Assembly: GCF_026342355.1 (NCBI RefSeq) | Contig: NZ_JAPEMV010000002.1 | Span: 1 to 64,000 of the forward strand | Length of the DNA stretch: 64,000 nt | Direction of reading: 5' to 3' | Source of the DNA: Streptomyces sp. NBC_00249 | Lineage (GTDB): Bacteria > Actinomycetota > Actinomycetes > Streptomycetales > Streptomycetaceae | Part shown: positions 48,961-58,571 of the stretch, piece after piece | Layout of the letters: every line of letters begins with the position of its first letter | Numbering within the stretch: position 1 is the stretch's first letter | Notes under the pieces: generated by a model | Told to the model about the DNA's origin: nothing | Database searches by the model: none | What the model saw: only the letters and a program-made list of their open reading frames with translations | Program-made: the position numbers and the translations under genes

Positions 48961-50274
48961 TCAGGGACGGTTGGACACGGAGTCCCCGTCCGTGACGCGC
49001 GCGAGGAGTTCGGGGAGCGTTCCGGCGAAGTCGGGGAGCGCGCGGGCGGCCCGCCACCAGGCCCGGGGGTCGTCCCCGAGGGCCTCGTCGAACAGCCGGT
49101 CGGCCTCCGCCCGGGCGGCGAGGACGGCGGCCGGGTGGTCGTGGCGGTCCGGGTGGCCTATGTCGCCGAGCCACTGGTCCTCGTCCAGGGCCCAGCAGGC
49201 GGGGACCTTGTGCCGGACCACGTCGGCGCCGGTGAGCAGGGAGCGGTCCAGGCAGTCACGGACCCAGCGGACGTCCTCGTCGACGGTCTCCATCGGCACG
49301 GCGAGGCTGACCAGGGCCAGCTCCCGTTCCCACTCCCCCGTCGGCTCGGCCGTGCCCGGGTCGGGCGCGAGGTGGCGTACGGCGCGGGCCAGCGCCGGGT
49401 CGTGGCGTACGGCGCCGGGTGCGGGCGGCGCGCCGGAGGCCAGGGCCGCGGCCAGCTCGGGCAGGGTGCCGCGGAAGGCGGGGGCGCGGCGCGGGAGCTC
49501 GGCCCACAGCCGGGGGTCGTCGCCGAGCAGGGGGCGCAGGGCCCGCTGCACGGCCGACTGCATCTCGGCCTGTTCGGGCAGGGTCCAGCGCAGGCCGTGG
49601 CCGACGGGGAGGTGGCCCAGGAGCAGGGTGCGGGACGCGGGGGCGACGCAGGAGACGAGTTCGTCGCAGGTCAGCAGCCCGGTGCGCACCGCGCGGACGG
49701 CGGGCCGCCACCAGTGGCGGCCGTACGTGTCCCCCGCGCGGGCGTCGAGCAGCCCGAGGCAGGCCTGCCGGGGCAGTGCGCCGACCAGCAGCAGCGCCTC
49801 GACGGCGCCGGCCGGCAGGGGCGCGCGGGCGTGCTCGCGCACGAGCTGCTCGGGGTCGAGGAGCTGGTGCGGCATGCGCAGCAGGGTCAGCGGTATCCGG
49901 GGGCGGCGGCCGTGCCGGCGGAGCAGGGTGATCAGCTCCGCGGGGGCGAAGGGGCCGGGGCCGGCCTCGCGGAGCAGTTCCGGGGAGGGTCCGGGCCGGG
50001 CGGCGTAGCGGGCGGGGCCGGGCAGGCCGGGCAGCGGGCGGCCGACGACGTGGGGGTTGCGGGCGATCCAGTTCCGGTCGGCGTCGGTGCCGTGGCGCAG
50101 CAGCAGGGTGACGGCCGAGGCGGGCAGCCACTGGTCGCGGCACAGGTACTTGCGGGTGGTGTCGTCGAGCCGGTGGAGCAGGTCGGTGACGACGTGCTGC
50201 GGTGCGTGGCGCAGCAGGTGTGCCACGCACCAGGCCAGCCGTCTGCTGGCCCGGTCCTCCTCGGCCGTCGCCAT
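48961..50274 (-). CDS. Hypothetical protein with an internal duplication
   Basis: A 437-residue protein that I cannot assign. It has no signal, membrane helix or catalytic motif, and is rich in Leu, Arg and Ala with helical spacing throughout, suggesting an alpha-solenoid. A motif occurs twice: [13 protein letters not shown] with FRGTLPEL near residues 265-285, and [12 protein letters not shown] with FAGTLPEL near 405-425, suggesting internal duplication. It precedes dxr on the same strand. Confidence 0.75.
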   Translation of the reverse strand: MATAEEDRASRRLAWCVAHLLRHAPQHVVTDLLHRLDDTTRKYLCRDQWLPASAVTLLLRHGTDADRNWIARNPHVVGRPLPGLPGPARYAARPGPSPELLREAGPGPFAPAELITLLRRHGRRPRIPLTLLRMPHQLLDPEQLVREHARAPLPAGAVEALLLVGALPRQACLGLLDARAGDTYGRHWWRPAVRAVRTGLLTCDELVSCVAPASRTLLLGHLPVGHGLRWTLPEQAEMQSAVQRALRPLLGDDPRLWAELPRRAPAFRGTLPELAAALASGAPPAPGAVRHDPALARAVRHLAPDPGTAEPTGEWERELALVSLAVPMETVDEDVRWVRDCLDRSLLTGADVVRHKVPACWALDEDQWLGDIGHPDRHDHPAAVLAARAEADRLFDEALGDDPRAWWRAARALPDFAGTLPELLARVTDGDSVSNRP

Positions 50275-50361
50275 CGTCCTCGTCCGCCTCGCGCTCGTGC
50301 CCGTACCCGTGCCGGTACCCGTACTCGTACATCCGTCCGACTCACTGCCGATGATGGCAGG

Positions 50362-52314
50362 TCACCGGAGGGGACGGTGCACGTTTTCGTGGGTGGAGGG
50401 GCCGGGGGCGGCGTCCGCGATCCACGGGCCGTCGCCCGAGGGGTCGAGGACGCCTTCCTCCAGCCAGGTGTAGGTGCCGCCGAGGACTCCTTCGACGACC
50501 TTGCGGTCGAGGTCGTCGGTGTTGGACCACAGGCGGCCGAAGAGCTCCTCGACGCGGAGCCGGGACTGCCGGCAGAAGGCGTCGGCGAGCTGGTAGGCCT
50601 CGCGGCCGTGTTCGCCGGCGGCCCGCAGGTGCTCGGCGCGGACGCAGGCGGCGCTCATCGCGAAGAGCTCGGCGCCGATGTCGACGATCCGGCCGAGGAA
50701 GCCCTGCTTGGTCTCCATGCGCCCCTGCCAGCGCGACATCGCGTAGAAGGTCGAGCGGGCGAGTTTGCGGGCGCTGCGCTCGACATAGCGCAGGTGGGTG
50801 GCGAGGTCGGGGTGGCCGCCCGGGTGGAACTCGCGGTAGGCGCCGGGGAGCTGTCCGGCGCCGGTGGCCAGCTGGGGCAGCCAGCGGGCGTAGAAGCCGG
50901 CCGCGCGGGCGCCCGCCCGGGCCTTGTCGCCGAGGTCCTTGTCGGGGTCGATGATGTCCCCGGCGACGGCGAGGTGGGCGTCGACGGCCTCGCGGGCGAT
51001 CAGCAGGTGCATGATCTCGGTCGAGCCCTCGAAGATCCGGTTGATGCGCAGGTCGCGGAGCATCTGCTCGGCGGGCACGGCCCGCTCCCCGCGGGCGGCC
51101 AGCGACTCGGCGGTCTCGAATCCGCGGCCGCCGCGGATCTGGACCAGTTCGTCGGCCATCAGGCAGGCCATCTCGGAGCCGTAGAGCTTGGCGAGGGCGG
51201 CTTCGATGCGGATGTCGTTGCGGTCCTCGTCGGCCATCTGGGAGGCGAGGTCGACGACCGCCTCCAGCGCGAAGGTGGTGGCGGCGATGAAGGAGATCTT
51301 GGCGCCGACGGCCTCGTGGCGGGCGACGGGGCGGCCCCACTGCTCGCGGACGCCGGACCATTCGCGGGCGATCTTCAGGCACCACTTGCCGGCGCCGACG
51401 CACATGGCGGGCAGGGACAGCCGCCCGGTGTTCAGGGTGGTCAGGGCGATCTTGAGGCCGGCTCCCTCGGCGCCGATCCGCTGGCCGGCGGGGACGCGGA
51501 CCCGGTGGAAGCGGGTGACGCCGTTCTCCAGGCCGCGCAGGCCCATGAAGGCGTTGCGGTGCTCGACGGTGATCCCGGGCGAGTCCGCCTCGACGACGAA
51601 GGCGGTGATCCCGCCCCGGTGGCCCTCGCTCTTCGGGACGCGGGCCATGACCACGAGGAGGTCGGCCACGACCCCGTTGGTGGTCCACAGCTTCACCCCG
51701 TCCAGGACGTACGCCTCGTCCCCGTCGGGCACGGCCGTGGTGGCCAGGCGGGCCGGGTCGGAGCCGACGTCGGGCTCGGTGAGCAGGAACGCGCTGATGG
51801 CGGTGGTGGCGCAGCGCGGCAGGTAGGCGTCCTTCTGCTCCTGCGTGCCGAACATCTTCAGCGGCTGCGGCACGCCGATCGACTGGTGCGCGGAGAGGAG
51901 CGCGCCGATGGCGGGGCTGACGGAGCCGACGAGCGCCAGGGCCTTGTTGTAGTAGACCTGGGTGAGTCCGAGGCCCCCGTACTTGGGGTCGATCTTCATG
52001 CCGAGGGCGCCGAGCTCCTTGAGCCCGCGGACCGTCTCGTCGGGGATCCGCGCCTCGCGCTCGATGCGGGCGCCGTCGATGTGCGCCTCGCAGAACTCCC
52101 GCAGCCGCGCCAGGAAGGCCTCGCCGCGGCGGACGTCCTCGTCGGCGGGGAGCGGGTGGGGGTGGATCAGGTCCAGCCGGAAGCGTCCGAGGAAGAGCTC
52201 CTTCGCGAAGCTGGGCTTGCGCCAGTCCTGTTCCCGGGCCGCTTCCGCGACCTGCCGTGCCTCGCGCTCGGTCACCTTGGGCTGTGCGGGCTGTGCGGGC
52301 TGTGTCGCTGACAT
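50362..52314 (-). CDS. Acyl-CoA dehydrogenase family protein
   Basis: FAD flavoprotein of fatty-acid oxidation. At 650 residues it has the usual three ACAD domains (TEPDVGSDP near 190, then RDLRINRIFEGSTEI carrying the catalytic-Glu region near 430) plus an extra 180-residue helical C-terminal domain, as in long-chain or ACAD9-like members. I placed the start at the ATG at 52314, with GAGGTG upstream; the frame is open much further but holds no homology. A terminator lies before the ALDH gene, so it is probably expressed on its own. Confidence 0.9.
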   Translation of the reverse strand: MSATQPAQPAQPKVTEREARQVAEAAREQDWRKPSFAKELFLGRFRLDLIHPHPLPADEDVRRGEAFLARLREFCEAHIDGARIEREARIPDETVRGLKELGALGMKIDPKYGGLGLTQVYYNKALALVGSVSPAIGALLSAHQSIGVPQPLKMFGTQEQKDAYLPRCATTAISAFLLTEPDVGSDPARLATTAVPDGDEAYVLDGVKLWTTNGVVADLLVVMARVPKSEGHRGGITAFVVEADSPGITVEHRNAFMGLRGLENGVTRFHRVRVPAGQRIGAEGAGLKIALTTLNTGRLSLPAMCVGAGKWCLKIAREWSGVREQWGRPVARHEAVGAKISFIAATTFALEAVVDLASQMADEDRNDIRIEAALAKLYGSEMACLMADELVQIRGGRGFETAESLAARGERAVPAEQMLRDLRINRIFEGSTEIMHLLIAREAVDAHLAVAGDIIDPDKDLGDKARAGARAAGFYARWLPQLATGAGQLPGAYREFHPGGHPDLATHLRYVERSARKLARSTFYAMSRWQGRMETKQGFLGRIVDIGAELFAMSAACVRAEHLRAAGEHGREAYQLADAFCRQSRLRVEELFGRLWSNTDDLDRKVVEGVLGGTYTWLEEGVLDPSGDGPWIADAAPGPSTHENVHRPLR

Positions 52315-52446
52315 CCGGGTGCTCACCTCGCAGCATCGGGGACTACCGATCGGTGCTACCTGTGAGTCGTACCCGTTTCGCGCACCCGGGAAAAGGCCCG
52401 GACGGGTGGGCGGCGGCGAGGGGCGGGAAGAGGGGGAGAAAAGGGG

Positions 52447-52483
52447 GACGGCCGGAGCCCCCGCACAGTAGGCTCCGGCCGTC
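52447..52483 (-). terminator. Terminator downstream of the aldehyde dehydrogenase gene
   Basis: The arms GACGGCCGGAGCC (52447-52459) and GGCTCCGGCCGTC (52471-52483) form a perfect 13-bp stem with an 11-base loop, 22 bases after the ALDH stop. Confidence 0.75.
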
Positions 52484-52505
52484 GGTCTGTGACCGTACGA
52501 GCAGG

Positions 52506-53951
52506 TCAGATGTCGAGGCCCGTGAGGACCAGGACGCGCTCGTAGGTGTAGTCGTCCATCGCGTAGCGGACGCCCTCGCGGCCCACGCCGGACTGCTTGA
52601 CGCCGCCGTACGGCATCTGGTCGGCCCGGTAGGAGGGCGCGTCGCCGATGATCACGCCGCCGACCTCCAGCTCGCGGTGGGCGCGGAACGCCACCTGGAT
52701 GTCGCGGGTGAAGACGCCGGTCTGCAGGCCGAACTTCGAGTCGTTGACGGCGGCGAAGGCCTCGTCGGTGTTCTCGACGCGCAGCAGGGTCAGGACCGGG
52801 CCGAAGACCTCTTCGGTGGCGAGCTTCACGCCGGCCGGGACGTCCGCGAGGACGGTCGGCTCGACGGTGGCGCCGTCGCGCTTGCCGCCGGTGAGCAGCT
52901 TGGCGCCGGCGGAGACGGCTTCCTCGACCCAGGTCTCGACGCGCTTGGCGGCGTCCTCGGAGACGAGGGGGCCGACGTCGGTGGCGTCGTCGGACGGGTC
53001 GCCGGTGACCTGGGCGCGGACCTTCTCGACGACCTTCTCGGCGAGGCGGTCGTAGACGGAGGCGTCGGCGATCACGCGCTGCACGGAGATGCAGGACTGG
53101 CCGGCCTGGTAGTTCGAGAAGGTCGCGATACGGGTCGCGGCCCAGTCGAGGTCGGCCTCGGAGGACCAGTCGGCGAGGACCACGGCCGCGGCGTTGCCGC
53201 CGAGCTCCAGGGTGCAGTGCTTGTGGGGCACCGACTGCTGGATGGCGTAGCCGACGGTGTCGGAGCCGGTGAAGGAGATGACGGGCAGGCGCTCGTCCTT
53301 GACCAGGGCCGGCATCTTGTCGTTGGCGACGGGGAGCACGGACCAGGAACCGGCCGGGAGGTCGGTCTCGGCGAGCAGCTCGCCGAGGATCAGACCGGAC
53401 AGCGGGGTGGCCGGGGCCGGCTTCAGGATGATCGGCGCGCCGACGGCGATGGCGGGGGCCACCTTGTGGGCGCACAGGTTCAGCGGGAAGTTGAACGGCG
53501 CGATGCCGAGGACCGGGCCCTTGACGAAGCGGCGGGTCAGGGCCAGGCGGCCGGTGCCGCCGGCGTCGGTGTCCAGGCGCTGGGCGTCCCCGCCGTTGAA
53601 GCGGCGGGCCTCTTCGGCGGCGAAGCGGAACACGGACACGGCACGGCCGACCTCGCCGCGCGCCCACTTGACGGGCTTGCCGTTCTCCGCGGAGATCACC
53701 TGGGCGATCTCCTCGGTGCGCTCGGCGAGCCGCTTCGAGACGTGGTCCAGGGCCGCGGCCCGCACGTGGGCGGGGGTCGCGGAGAACTCCGCCGTCACGG
53801 CGTACGCCGCGGCCACGGCCTCTTCGACCTGGGCGTCGGTGGGCACGCTGACCGTGCCGACCAGCCGGCCGTCCCACGGGTTGTGGACGTCGAAGCTGTC
53901 CTCGCCGGAGGCCTGGCGGCCGGCGAGCCAGAAGGCGTGGGTGGAAGTCAT
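52506..53951 (-). CDS. NAD(P)-dependent aldehyde dehydrogenase
   Basis: A 481-residue ALDH with the Glu in LELGGNAA (about residue 250), the nucleophilic Cys in QAGQSCISVQR (about 285) and the EEVFGPV motif. The nearby gabT (5 kb away) and the PucR regulator suggest a role in oxidising the semialdehyde from GABA or diamine breakdown, but the substrate is inferred only from context. The 209-base gap up to PucR (53952-54160) probably holds its promoter; no boxes are clear. Confidence 0.88.
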   Translation of the reverse strand: MTSTHAFWLAGRQASGEDSFDVHNPWDGRLVGTVSVPTDAQVEEAVAAAYAVTAEFSATPAHVRAAALDHVSKRLAERTEEIAQVISAENGKPVKWARGEVGRAVSVFRFAAEEARRFNGGDAQRLDTDAGGTGRLALTRRFVKGPVLGIAPFNFPLNLCAHKVAPAIAVGAPIILKPAPATPLSGLILGELLAETDLPAGSWSVLPVANDKMPALVKDERLPVISFTGSDTVGYAIQQSVPHKHCTLELGGNAAAVVLADWSSEADLDWAATRIATFSNYQAGQSCISVQRVIADASVYDRLAEKVVEKVRAQVTGDPSDDATDVGPLVSEDAAKRVETWVEEAVSAGAKLLTGGKRDGATVEPTVLADVPAGVKLATEEVFGPVLTLLRVENTDEAFAAVNDSKFGLQTGVFTRDIQVAFRAHRELEVGGVIIGDAPSYRADQMPYGGVKQSGVGREGVRYAMDDYTYERVLVLTGLDI

Positions 53952-54160
53952 GCGAATCCCGGCCCTTCGGATTGTGCGGTCCTTGTCCCCACCACCGTAG
54001 GACTCCGCCGGGCATTCGGTGTTTGTCCGGCATGGAGCACCTCTCCGGCGCCCTTCGCCGCTTTGTCAGTGTCGCCCTCGCGCGGGGCGTGCCGGGCGGG
54101 ATGTCCGGCGGGGCTGTGGCGGGGCTGCGTCCTGGGCTGCGGCGGGGCTGTGACCTGGGG

Positions 54161-55741
54161 CTACGGCGTGGTTCCGGCGGCCTTCAGGGCGAGCCAGAGC
54201 TCCATGCGGACGTCCGGGTCGTCCAGGGAGCGGCCGAGGATCTCCTCGACGCGCTTCATCCGGTAGCGCAGCGTGTGCCGGTGGACGCCCAGGTCGGCGG
54301 CCGCCGCGTCCCACTGCCCGTGCCGGGAGAGCCAGGCCTGGAGGGAGGCCACCAGGTCGCCGCGGCCGGTCGCGTCGTGCTCCCGCAGGGCCCGCAGGGT
54401 GCCGTCCGCGAAGGCCCGTACGGCGTCGTCGGCGAGCAGCGGCAGGACCGACCCGGCCGCCAGGTCCTCGTGCTCGACCAGCGGCCGGCCGCGGCGCCGG
54501 GCCACGGCCAGGGCCTGGTCGGCCTGTTTGAAGGCGGCGGCCACTCCCGCCGGGCCGGCCGCCGCCGACAGCCCCACCACCAGTTCGTCGGGCTCCGGGC
54601 CGGTCGCCTCCCGGCCGCGCCGGGACTCCAGCGCCTCGGCGTGGTCGGCGCAGGCCTGTACGGCGGAGCCCCCGTCGGCGGCGAGGACCACCAGCCGCCC
54701 GGGCTCCGGCACCACCAGCAGGGTCTCCCCCGTGCGGGCCGCCGCCGACTCCACGGCGTCGGCGAGCAGTGCCAGCCCCTCCGGCTGGGCGGTGCCCGGC
54801 AGGGCCGGCTCGGCGACGATGATCCGGAACGGCTCCTCCAGCAGCCCCCCGTACAGGTCGCCCGCCACGGCCCGGGCGTGCTCCGCCTGCCCCTCGAGCA
54901 GCATCCGCAGCACGGCCGCCCCCAGCCGGGACTCCGCGTCGTGCAGGGCGCGCGAACGCTCCGTGGTCAGGGTCAGCAGGGCGACGGCGGAGTGCACCGC
55001 GTACCGCTCGGCGGTGCCCAGGGGGGCGCCGGTCCCCACGGCCAGGGCGCCGCGCGCCCGCCGCCCGGTGCCGAGCGACTGGAGCTCGACCCGGTCCTCG
55101 GAGCCGCCGACCACCGCGCTCGCGGGCGCGGGCCGCTCCCGTAGCCGCTCCACGTCCGGGGTGAGCCGGGCGGCCCGGCGCGCCGCCCAGTCGGGGGCGG
55201 CGGCGACGACGGCGCCCGAGGTGTCGTAGAGCGCGGCCCAGCCGTGCACGTGGGCCGCGAGCTTCGCCAGCAGGTCGGCCGGCCCGTCGGCGGACAGCGC
55301 GGCCCGGGTCAGCTCCCGCTGCGCCTCGAAGCCGGCCGTCACGGCCCGGTACTGGTCGGCGGCGAGCGCGGCGGAGACGGCCTTGCTGATGGCGAGGAAC
55401 GGGGTCCGCCGGGGCACCTCCAGCAGCGGCAGGTCCTCCTCGCGCGCGGCTTCGACCAGCGCGTCGGGGATCGCCTCGTAGTTGACTCCGACGGCGAAGC
55501 CGATGCCGACGACCCCGGCGGCCGCGAGGCGCCGTACGTAACGGCGCATCTCCTCGGGGTCCTCCGCGTCCAGCTTCATCGCCGTGACGAGCAGCAGCTC
55601 GCCGCCCTCCATGTACGGGACGGGGTCCGCGAGCTCGCTGACGTGCGCCCAGCGCACGGGGGTGTCGAGGCGGCTCTCCCCGGCCCGGACGCTGAGCTTG
55701 AGCGCCGAGTGCTGGACGAGCGAGGCAAGGGTGAGCGGCAT
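54161..55741 (-). CDS. PucR-family transcriptional regulator
   Basis: A 526-residue protein with the N-terminal PucR domain (LASLVQHSALKLSVRAGESRL), a middle GGDEF-like/GAF-like part and a C-terminal helix-turn-helix of the PucR type (AAADLGVHRHTLRYRMKRV). Family members sense purines, amines or GABA-like compounds. It lies between the ALDH and gabT genes, so these are the likely targets. I chose the ATG at 55741, where the PucR domain starts; the open frame extends further. Confidence 0.88.
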   Translation of the reverse strand: MPLTLASLVQHSALKLSVRAGESRLDTPVRWAHVSELADPVPYMEGGELLLVTAMKLDAEDPEEMRRYVRRLAAAGVVGIGFAVGVNYEAIPDALVEAAREEDLPLLEVPRRTPFLAISKAVSAALAADQYRAVTAGFEAQRELTRAALSADGPADLLAKLAAHVHGWAALYDTSGAVVAAAPDWAARRAARLTPDVERLRERPAPASAVVGGSEDRVELQSLGTGRRARGALAVGTGAPLGTAERYAVHSAVALLTLTTERSRALHDAESRLGAAVLRMLLEGQAEHARAVAGDLYGGLLEEPFRIIVAEPALPGTAQPEGLALLADAVESAAARTGETLLVVPEPGRLVVLAADGGSAVQACADHAEALESRRGREATGPEPDELVVGLSAAAGPAGVAAAFKQADQALAVARRRGRPLVEHEDLAAGSVLPLLADDAVRAFADGTLRALREHDATGRGDLVASLQAWLSRHGQWDAAAADLGVHRHTLRYRMKRVEEILGRSLDDPDVRMELWLALKAAGTTP

Positions 55742-55872
55742 CGGGTACCAGGGGCCTAACGCGGGGAGAGGAGCAGAACAGAGCGAGAAGAAGGAAACGG
55801 GACCGGGCTGCGCGCATTTCGCCGTGTCGTATGAACGGCCCCTCCCGATTCTGCCACCCCGTACGAATCCCC

Positions 55873-58320
55873 TCAGCTCGTCCCGGCCAGCCGGAGCAGC
55901 AGGGGGGCGACCTGCTCCCCGCGCACGGACGTCAGGGAGAGCACCGCGTGCCCCGGCGGCACGGTGTTGGCGAGGGCCGAGGCCGACCACCGTTCGCGCT
56001 CCACCTGCCGGACCGTGACCGCGTCGGTGCTGACCGCCTTGCCGGTGATCAGCTTGCGCACCATGTGCACGACCCGGGTGAAGGGCCGGTCGGCGTAGAC
56101 GGCCCTGCTGGTGACGTCCCGCGTCTCGACCAGTTCGGTGCCCCAGGCGTCGGCGAACCACTTGCCGTCCCAGGTGGTGACACCGGAGAAGGCCATCCGG
56201 CAGCCGACCGCCCCGAGCAGCGGGGTACGCAGCGCTTCGGGTACGTCGTCCAGGGAACGCAACGCCAGCAGGACACCGGCGTTCGCCGAGCGCAACCGCT
56301 GCACGCCACGCACGGCCTCGGGAGTGAGGGTGTGCGAGGCGTCGTCGAGGGCGAGGAAGGCGAAGAGGGAGCGGTCCGTACGGGCCGCCGCGGATGCGGT
56401 GAACTGTGCGAGCAGAAGCCGTGCCAGCAGACGGGAGGCATCGGGGTGGCCTCGCTCGGGCAGGTCCACGCGGACCCGGACGGGATGTTCAAGGGCGCGC
56501 AAGGAGAAGGGGCGCCCGGTTCCGCTGGTGTCGAAGAACCCGTGGAAGGCAGGCCGGTCGAGCAGCGCCACCCGGTCTGCCAGGGCTGCCCCCGGGTCGC
56601 CGTGGCCGCCGTGATGGCGGGCGCGGGCGTCGAGCTCGCGCAGCATGGACTGCTGCCCCGTCGCCTCCAGCTCCTGGCGCAGCGCACCGACGGCGGCGGG
56701 CAGCAGGTCGAGCAGGGCACGCAGCTCGGGCACGGCGGGGAAGCGGCCGTACGCGGCCCGGAAGGGGCCGAGGAGCTGGGCGAGGGCTGTGGCAGCGCGG
56801 CGCACGTCGAGTCCCGGCAGGTCCCCGACGAAGGCTTCGGCGAGCAGCGAGGCAGCCTCGTCGGGGTCGGCCGTACCGCCGTAGAGGTCGAGGTCGTGGA
56901 CGGACGCGGGATCGCCGGGACGGACCACGATGTCGTAGGCCTCGTCAGGGCCGAGCCTGGCCCCGACGCCGCCGACGGCGATCAGGGCCGCTTCCCCGGC
57001 GAGGGCCTGGAGGGCCAGCGATTCCACCACCGGCCGGATGAGCAGGCTGGTCTTGCCGGCGCCCGAGGGGCCGACGGCGAGCAGCGAGGTACCGAGAACC
57101 CCGGGGTCGAGGGCCATTGCGGTCCCGCGCCGTTCGTCGGGGTTGGGCGCGGTATCGGCGACGCGGCCCAGGCGGACCTGCGCGACAGCCAGGTCGTGGC
57201 GGGCCGTGCGCGCGGGCAGGTCGCGGGCGCCCGAGGGGTGCCCGCAGGCCCCCGCGCCCTTGTCCCGCACGGCTGAGGCGAAGGCGGTGCCGCGGGAGGG
57301 ATCGGCCCGTACGGAAGCCCAGGCACGGCGGATCCGTGCGAGGTCGACGTCGTTCATGCGGCCCGCTTCCGCCTCGGCGGCCAGCCGGTCCGCAGCCTCT
57401 CCCAGCCCGGCGGCACGCAGCTGCGGCCAGCCGACCGGGTCCTGCGGGCTGCCCGGTACCACGGTGGGGACTTCGGCCGCAGGAGGTCCGGCCGGGGCGA
57501 AGAGGCCCGCCAGCAACGGTGCCCAGCCGCCGAGGCGGGCGAAGACGAGGAGGACCGGGAGGTAGATGAGGGCGTAGAGGAGATACGTGACCACCGTGCT
57601 GGCCGTGCTGCCGAGCTCGGCGTACGGCAGGTGCCCGAAGGCCAGCGGGTAGACCGAGAGGGTCTCGCTGTCGATCAGCAGCACCACCACGAAGGCCCCG
57701 ACGGCCGCGCCCAGGGCCCGATACCACGGACCGCGGTCGGCGATCAGGCGGTCGAAGGCGGCCCGCCAGCCACCGACCTTGGCGAACCCGAGGAACATGC
57801 CGACGGTGACCAGCAACTCGTAGAGCTCGAGGGCCGCCATGCCCCGGTGGTCCTTCGGGGCGGGCGTGAGATCGCCGGTCCACCAGGCGTCGGGGGTGAA
57901 GAAGTAGAGGGGGCTGCCGAGGAAGGGCAGGTTGCCGTCGAGGAAGAGCTGCCAGCACACGAAGTAGACGAGGAAGGCGATGACGACCCGGGTCAGCACC
58001 GCGCGATCGGCGCCGACGGGCTTCGGCAGGACCGGCTGGTAGGCGAAGCGCCAGATGCCCGGCTCCGCCGCCGGGCGGGGGGTGCGCAGCCAGGCCACGA
58101 ACTGCGACCCGGCGGACGGCGGAGCCGCTGCCCCTGCCCCGTTCCCCACGCCCGGGGCGTGGGCGGGCGGTCCCGGCGGCGCCACGGGCGGTCGGGGCGG
58201 CATCGGCGGCGGCCCGGCCGGTCGCGGCACCTGGGGTCCGGCGACCGCCGCGTCGGGCGGTCCGCCGTAGGTGCCGTGACCCTGCCCCTGGTCGTGGCCT
58301 CGCGTCCCGTCGGTGTCCAT
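55873..58320 (-). CDS. Membrane P-loop ATPase, coupling-protein-like
   Basis: An 815-residue protein with a proline-rich N-terminus (1-75), about five to six membrane helices between residues 105 and 285, and a C-terminal ATPase: Walker A GPSGAGKTS near 416-424, Walker B-like FAFLALDDASH near 640. The order (membrane, then TraD/VirD4-like ATPase) recalls type IV coupling proteins and TcpA-type DNA translocases. No relaxase, tra or T4SS genes are nearby, so it is an orphan of unknown substrate. ATG start at 58320, divergent from gabT. Confidence 0.78.
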   Translation of the reverse strand: MDTDGTRGHDQGQGHGTYGGPPDAAVAGPQVPRPAGPPPMPPRPPVAPPGPPAHAPGVGNGAGAAAPPSAGSQFVAWLRTPRPAAEPGIWRFAYQPVLPKPVGADRAVLTRVVIAFLVYFVCWQLFLDGNLPFLGSPLYFFTPDAWWTGDLTPAPKDHRGMAALELYELLVTVGMFLGFAKVGGWRAAFDRLIADRGPWYRALGAAVGAFVVVLLIDSETLSVYPLAFGHLPYAELGSTASTVVTYLLYALIYLPVLLVFARLGGWAPLLAGLFAPAGPPAAEVPTVVPGSPQDPVGWPQLRAAGLGEAADRLAAEAEAGRMNDVDLARIRRAWASVRADPSRGTAFASAVRDKGAGACGHPSGARDLPARTARHDLAVAQVRLGRVADTAPNPDERRGTAMALDPGVLGTSLLAVGPSGAGKTSLLIRPVVESLALQALAGEAALIAVGGVGARLGPDEAYDIVVRPGDPASVHDLDLYGGTADPDEAASLLAEAFVGDLPGLDVRRAATALAQLLGPFRAAYGRFPAVPELRALLDLLPAAVGALRQELEATGQQSMLRELDARARHHGGHGDPGAALADRVALLDRPAFHGFFDTSGTGRPFSLRALEHPVRVRVDLPERGHPDASRLLARLLLAQFTASAAARTDRSLFAFLALDDASHTLTPEAVRGVQRLRSANAGVLLALRSLDDVPEALRTPLLGAVGCRMAFSGVTTWDGKWFADAWGTELVETRDVTSRAVYADRPFTRVVHMVRKLITGKAVSTDAVTVRQVERERWSASALANTVPPGHAVLSLTSVRGEQVAPLLLRLAGTS

Positions 58321-58571
58321 GAACCCCTGCCCCCTGCCCGTTCCCTGTCGTACGCCGCGCCCCGCGCGCCGCTCAATCTAGTGGCCGCCACCGCCCCGCG
58401 ACCCGTACCCCCGCATGATCCACAACTCGCGTCCCGCGTCCTTCCTATGGCCGTCACGGACAAGGACACGCCGGGACCACTCCCGAACGGAGCATGCCTT
58501 ACCCCCTCCCCCGGGCCTAGCCTGCGGACAAAGACACAAGTGCGTCCGAAAACACCCCCCAGGAGCCCTCT
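58321..58571. promoter_or_regulatory. Divergent region between the ATPase gene and gabT
   Basis: This 251-base gap must carry the gabT promoter. TAGCCT at 58518-58523 is a plausible -10 box; I see no good -35 at the right distance. AGGAG (58561-58565) serves gabT. Confidence 0.4.

Noticed and set aside
55873..58320. Part of an integrative conjugative element
   Set aside because: No relaxase, integrase, replication or attachment site in the window; the neighbours are conserved core genes.
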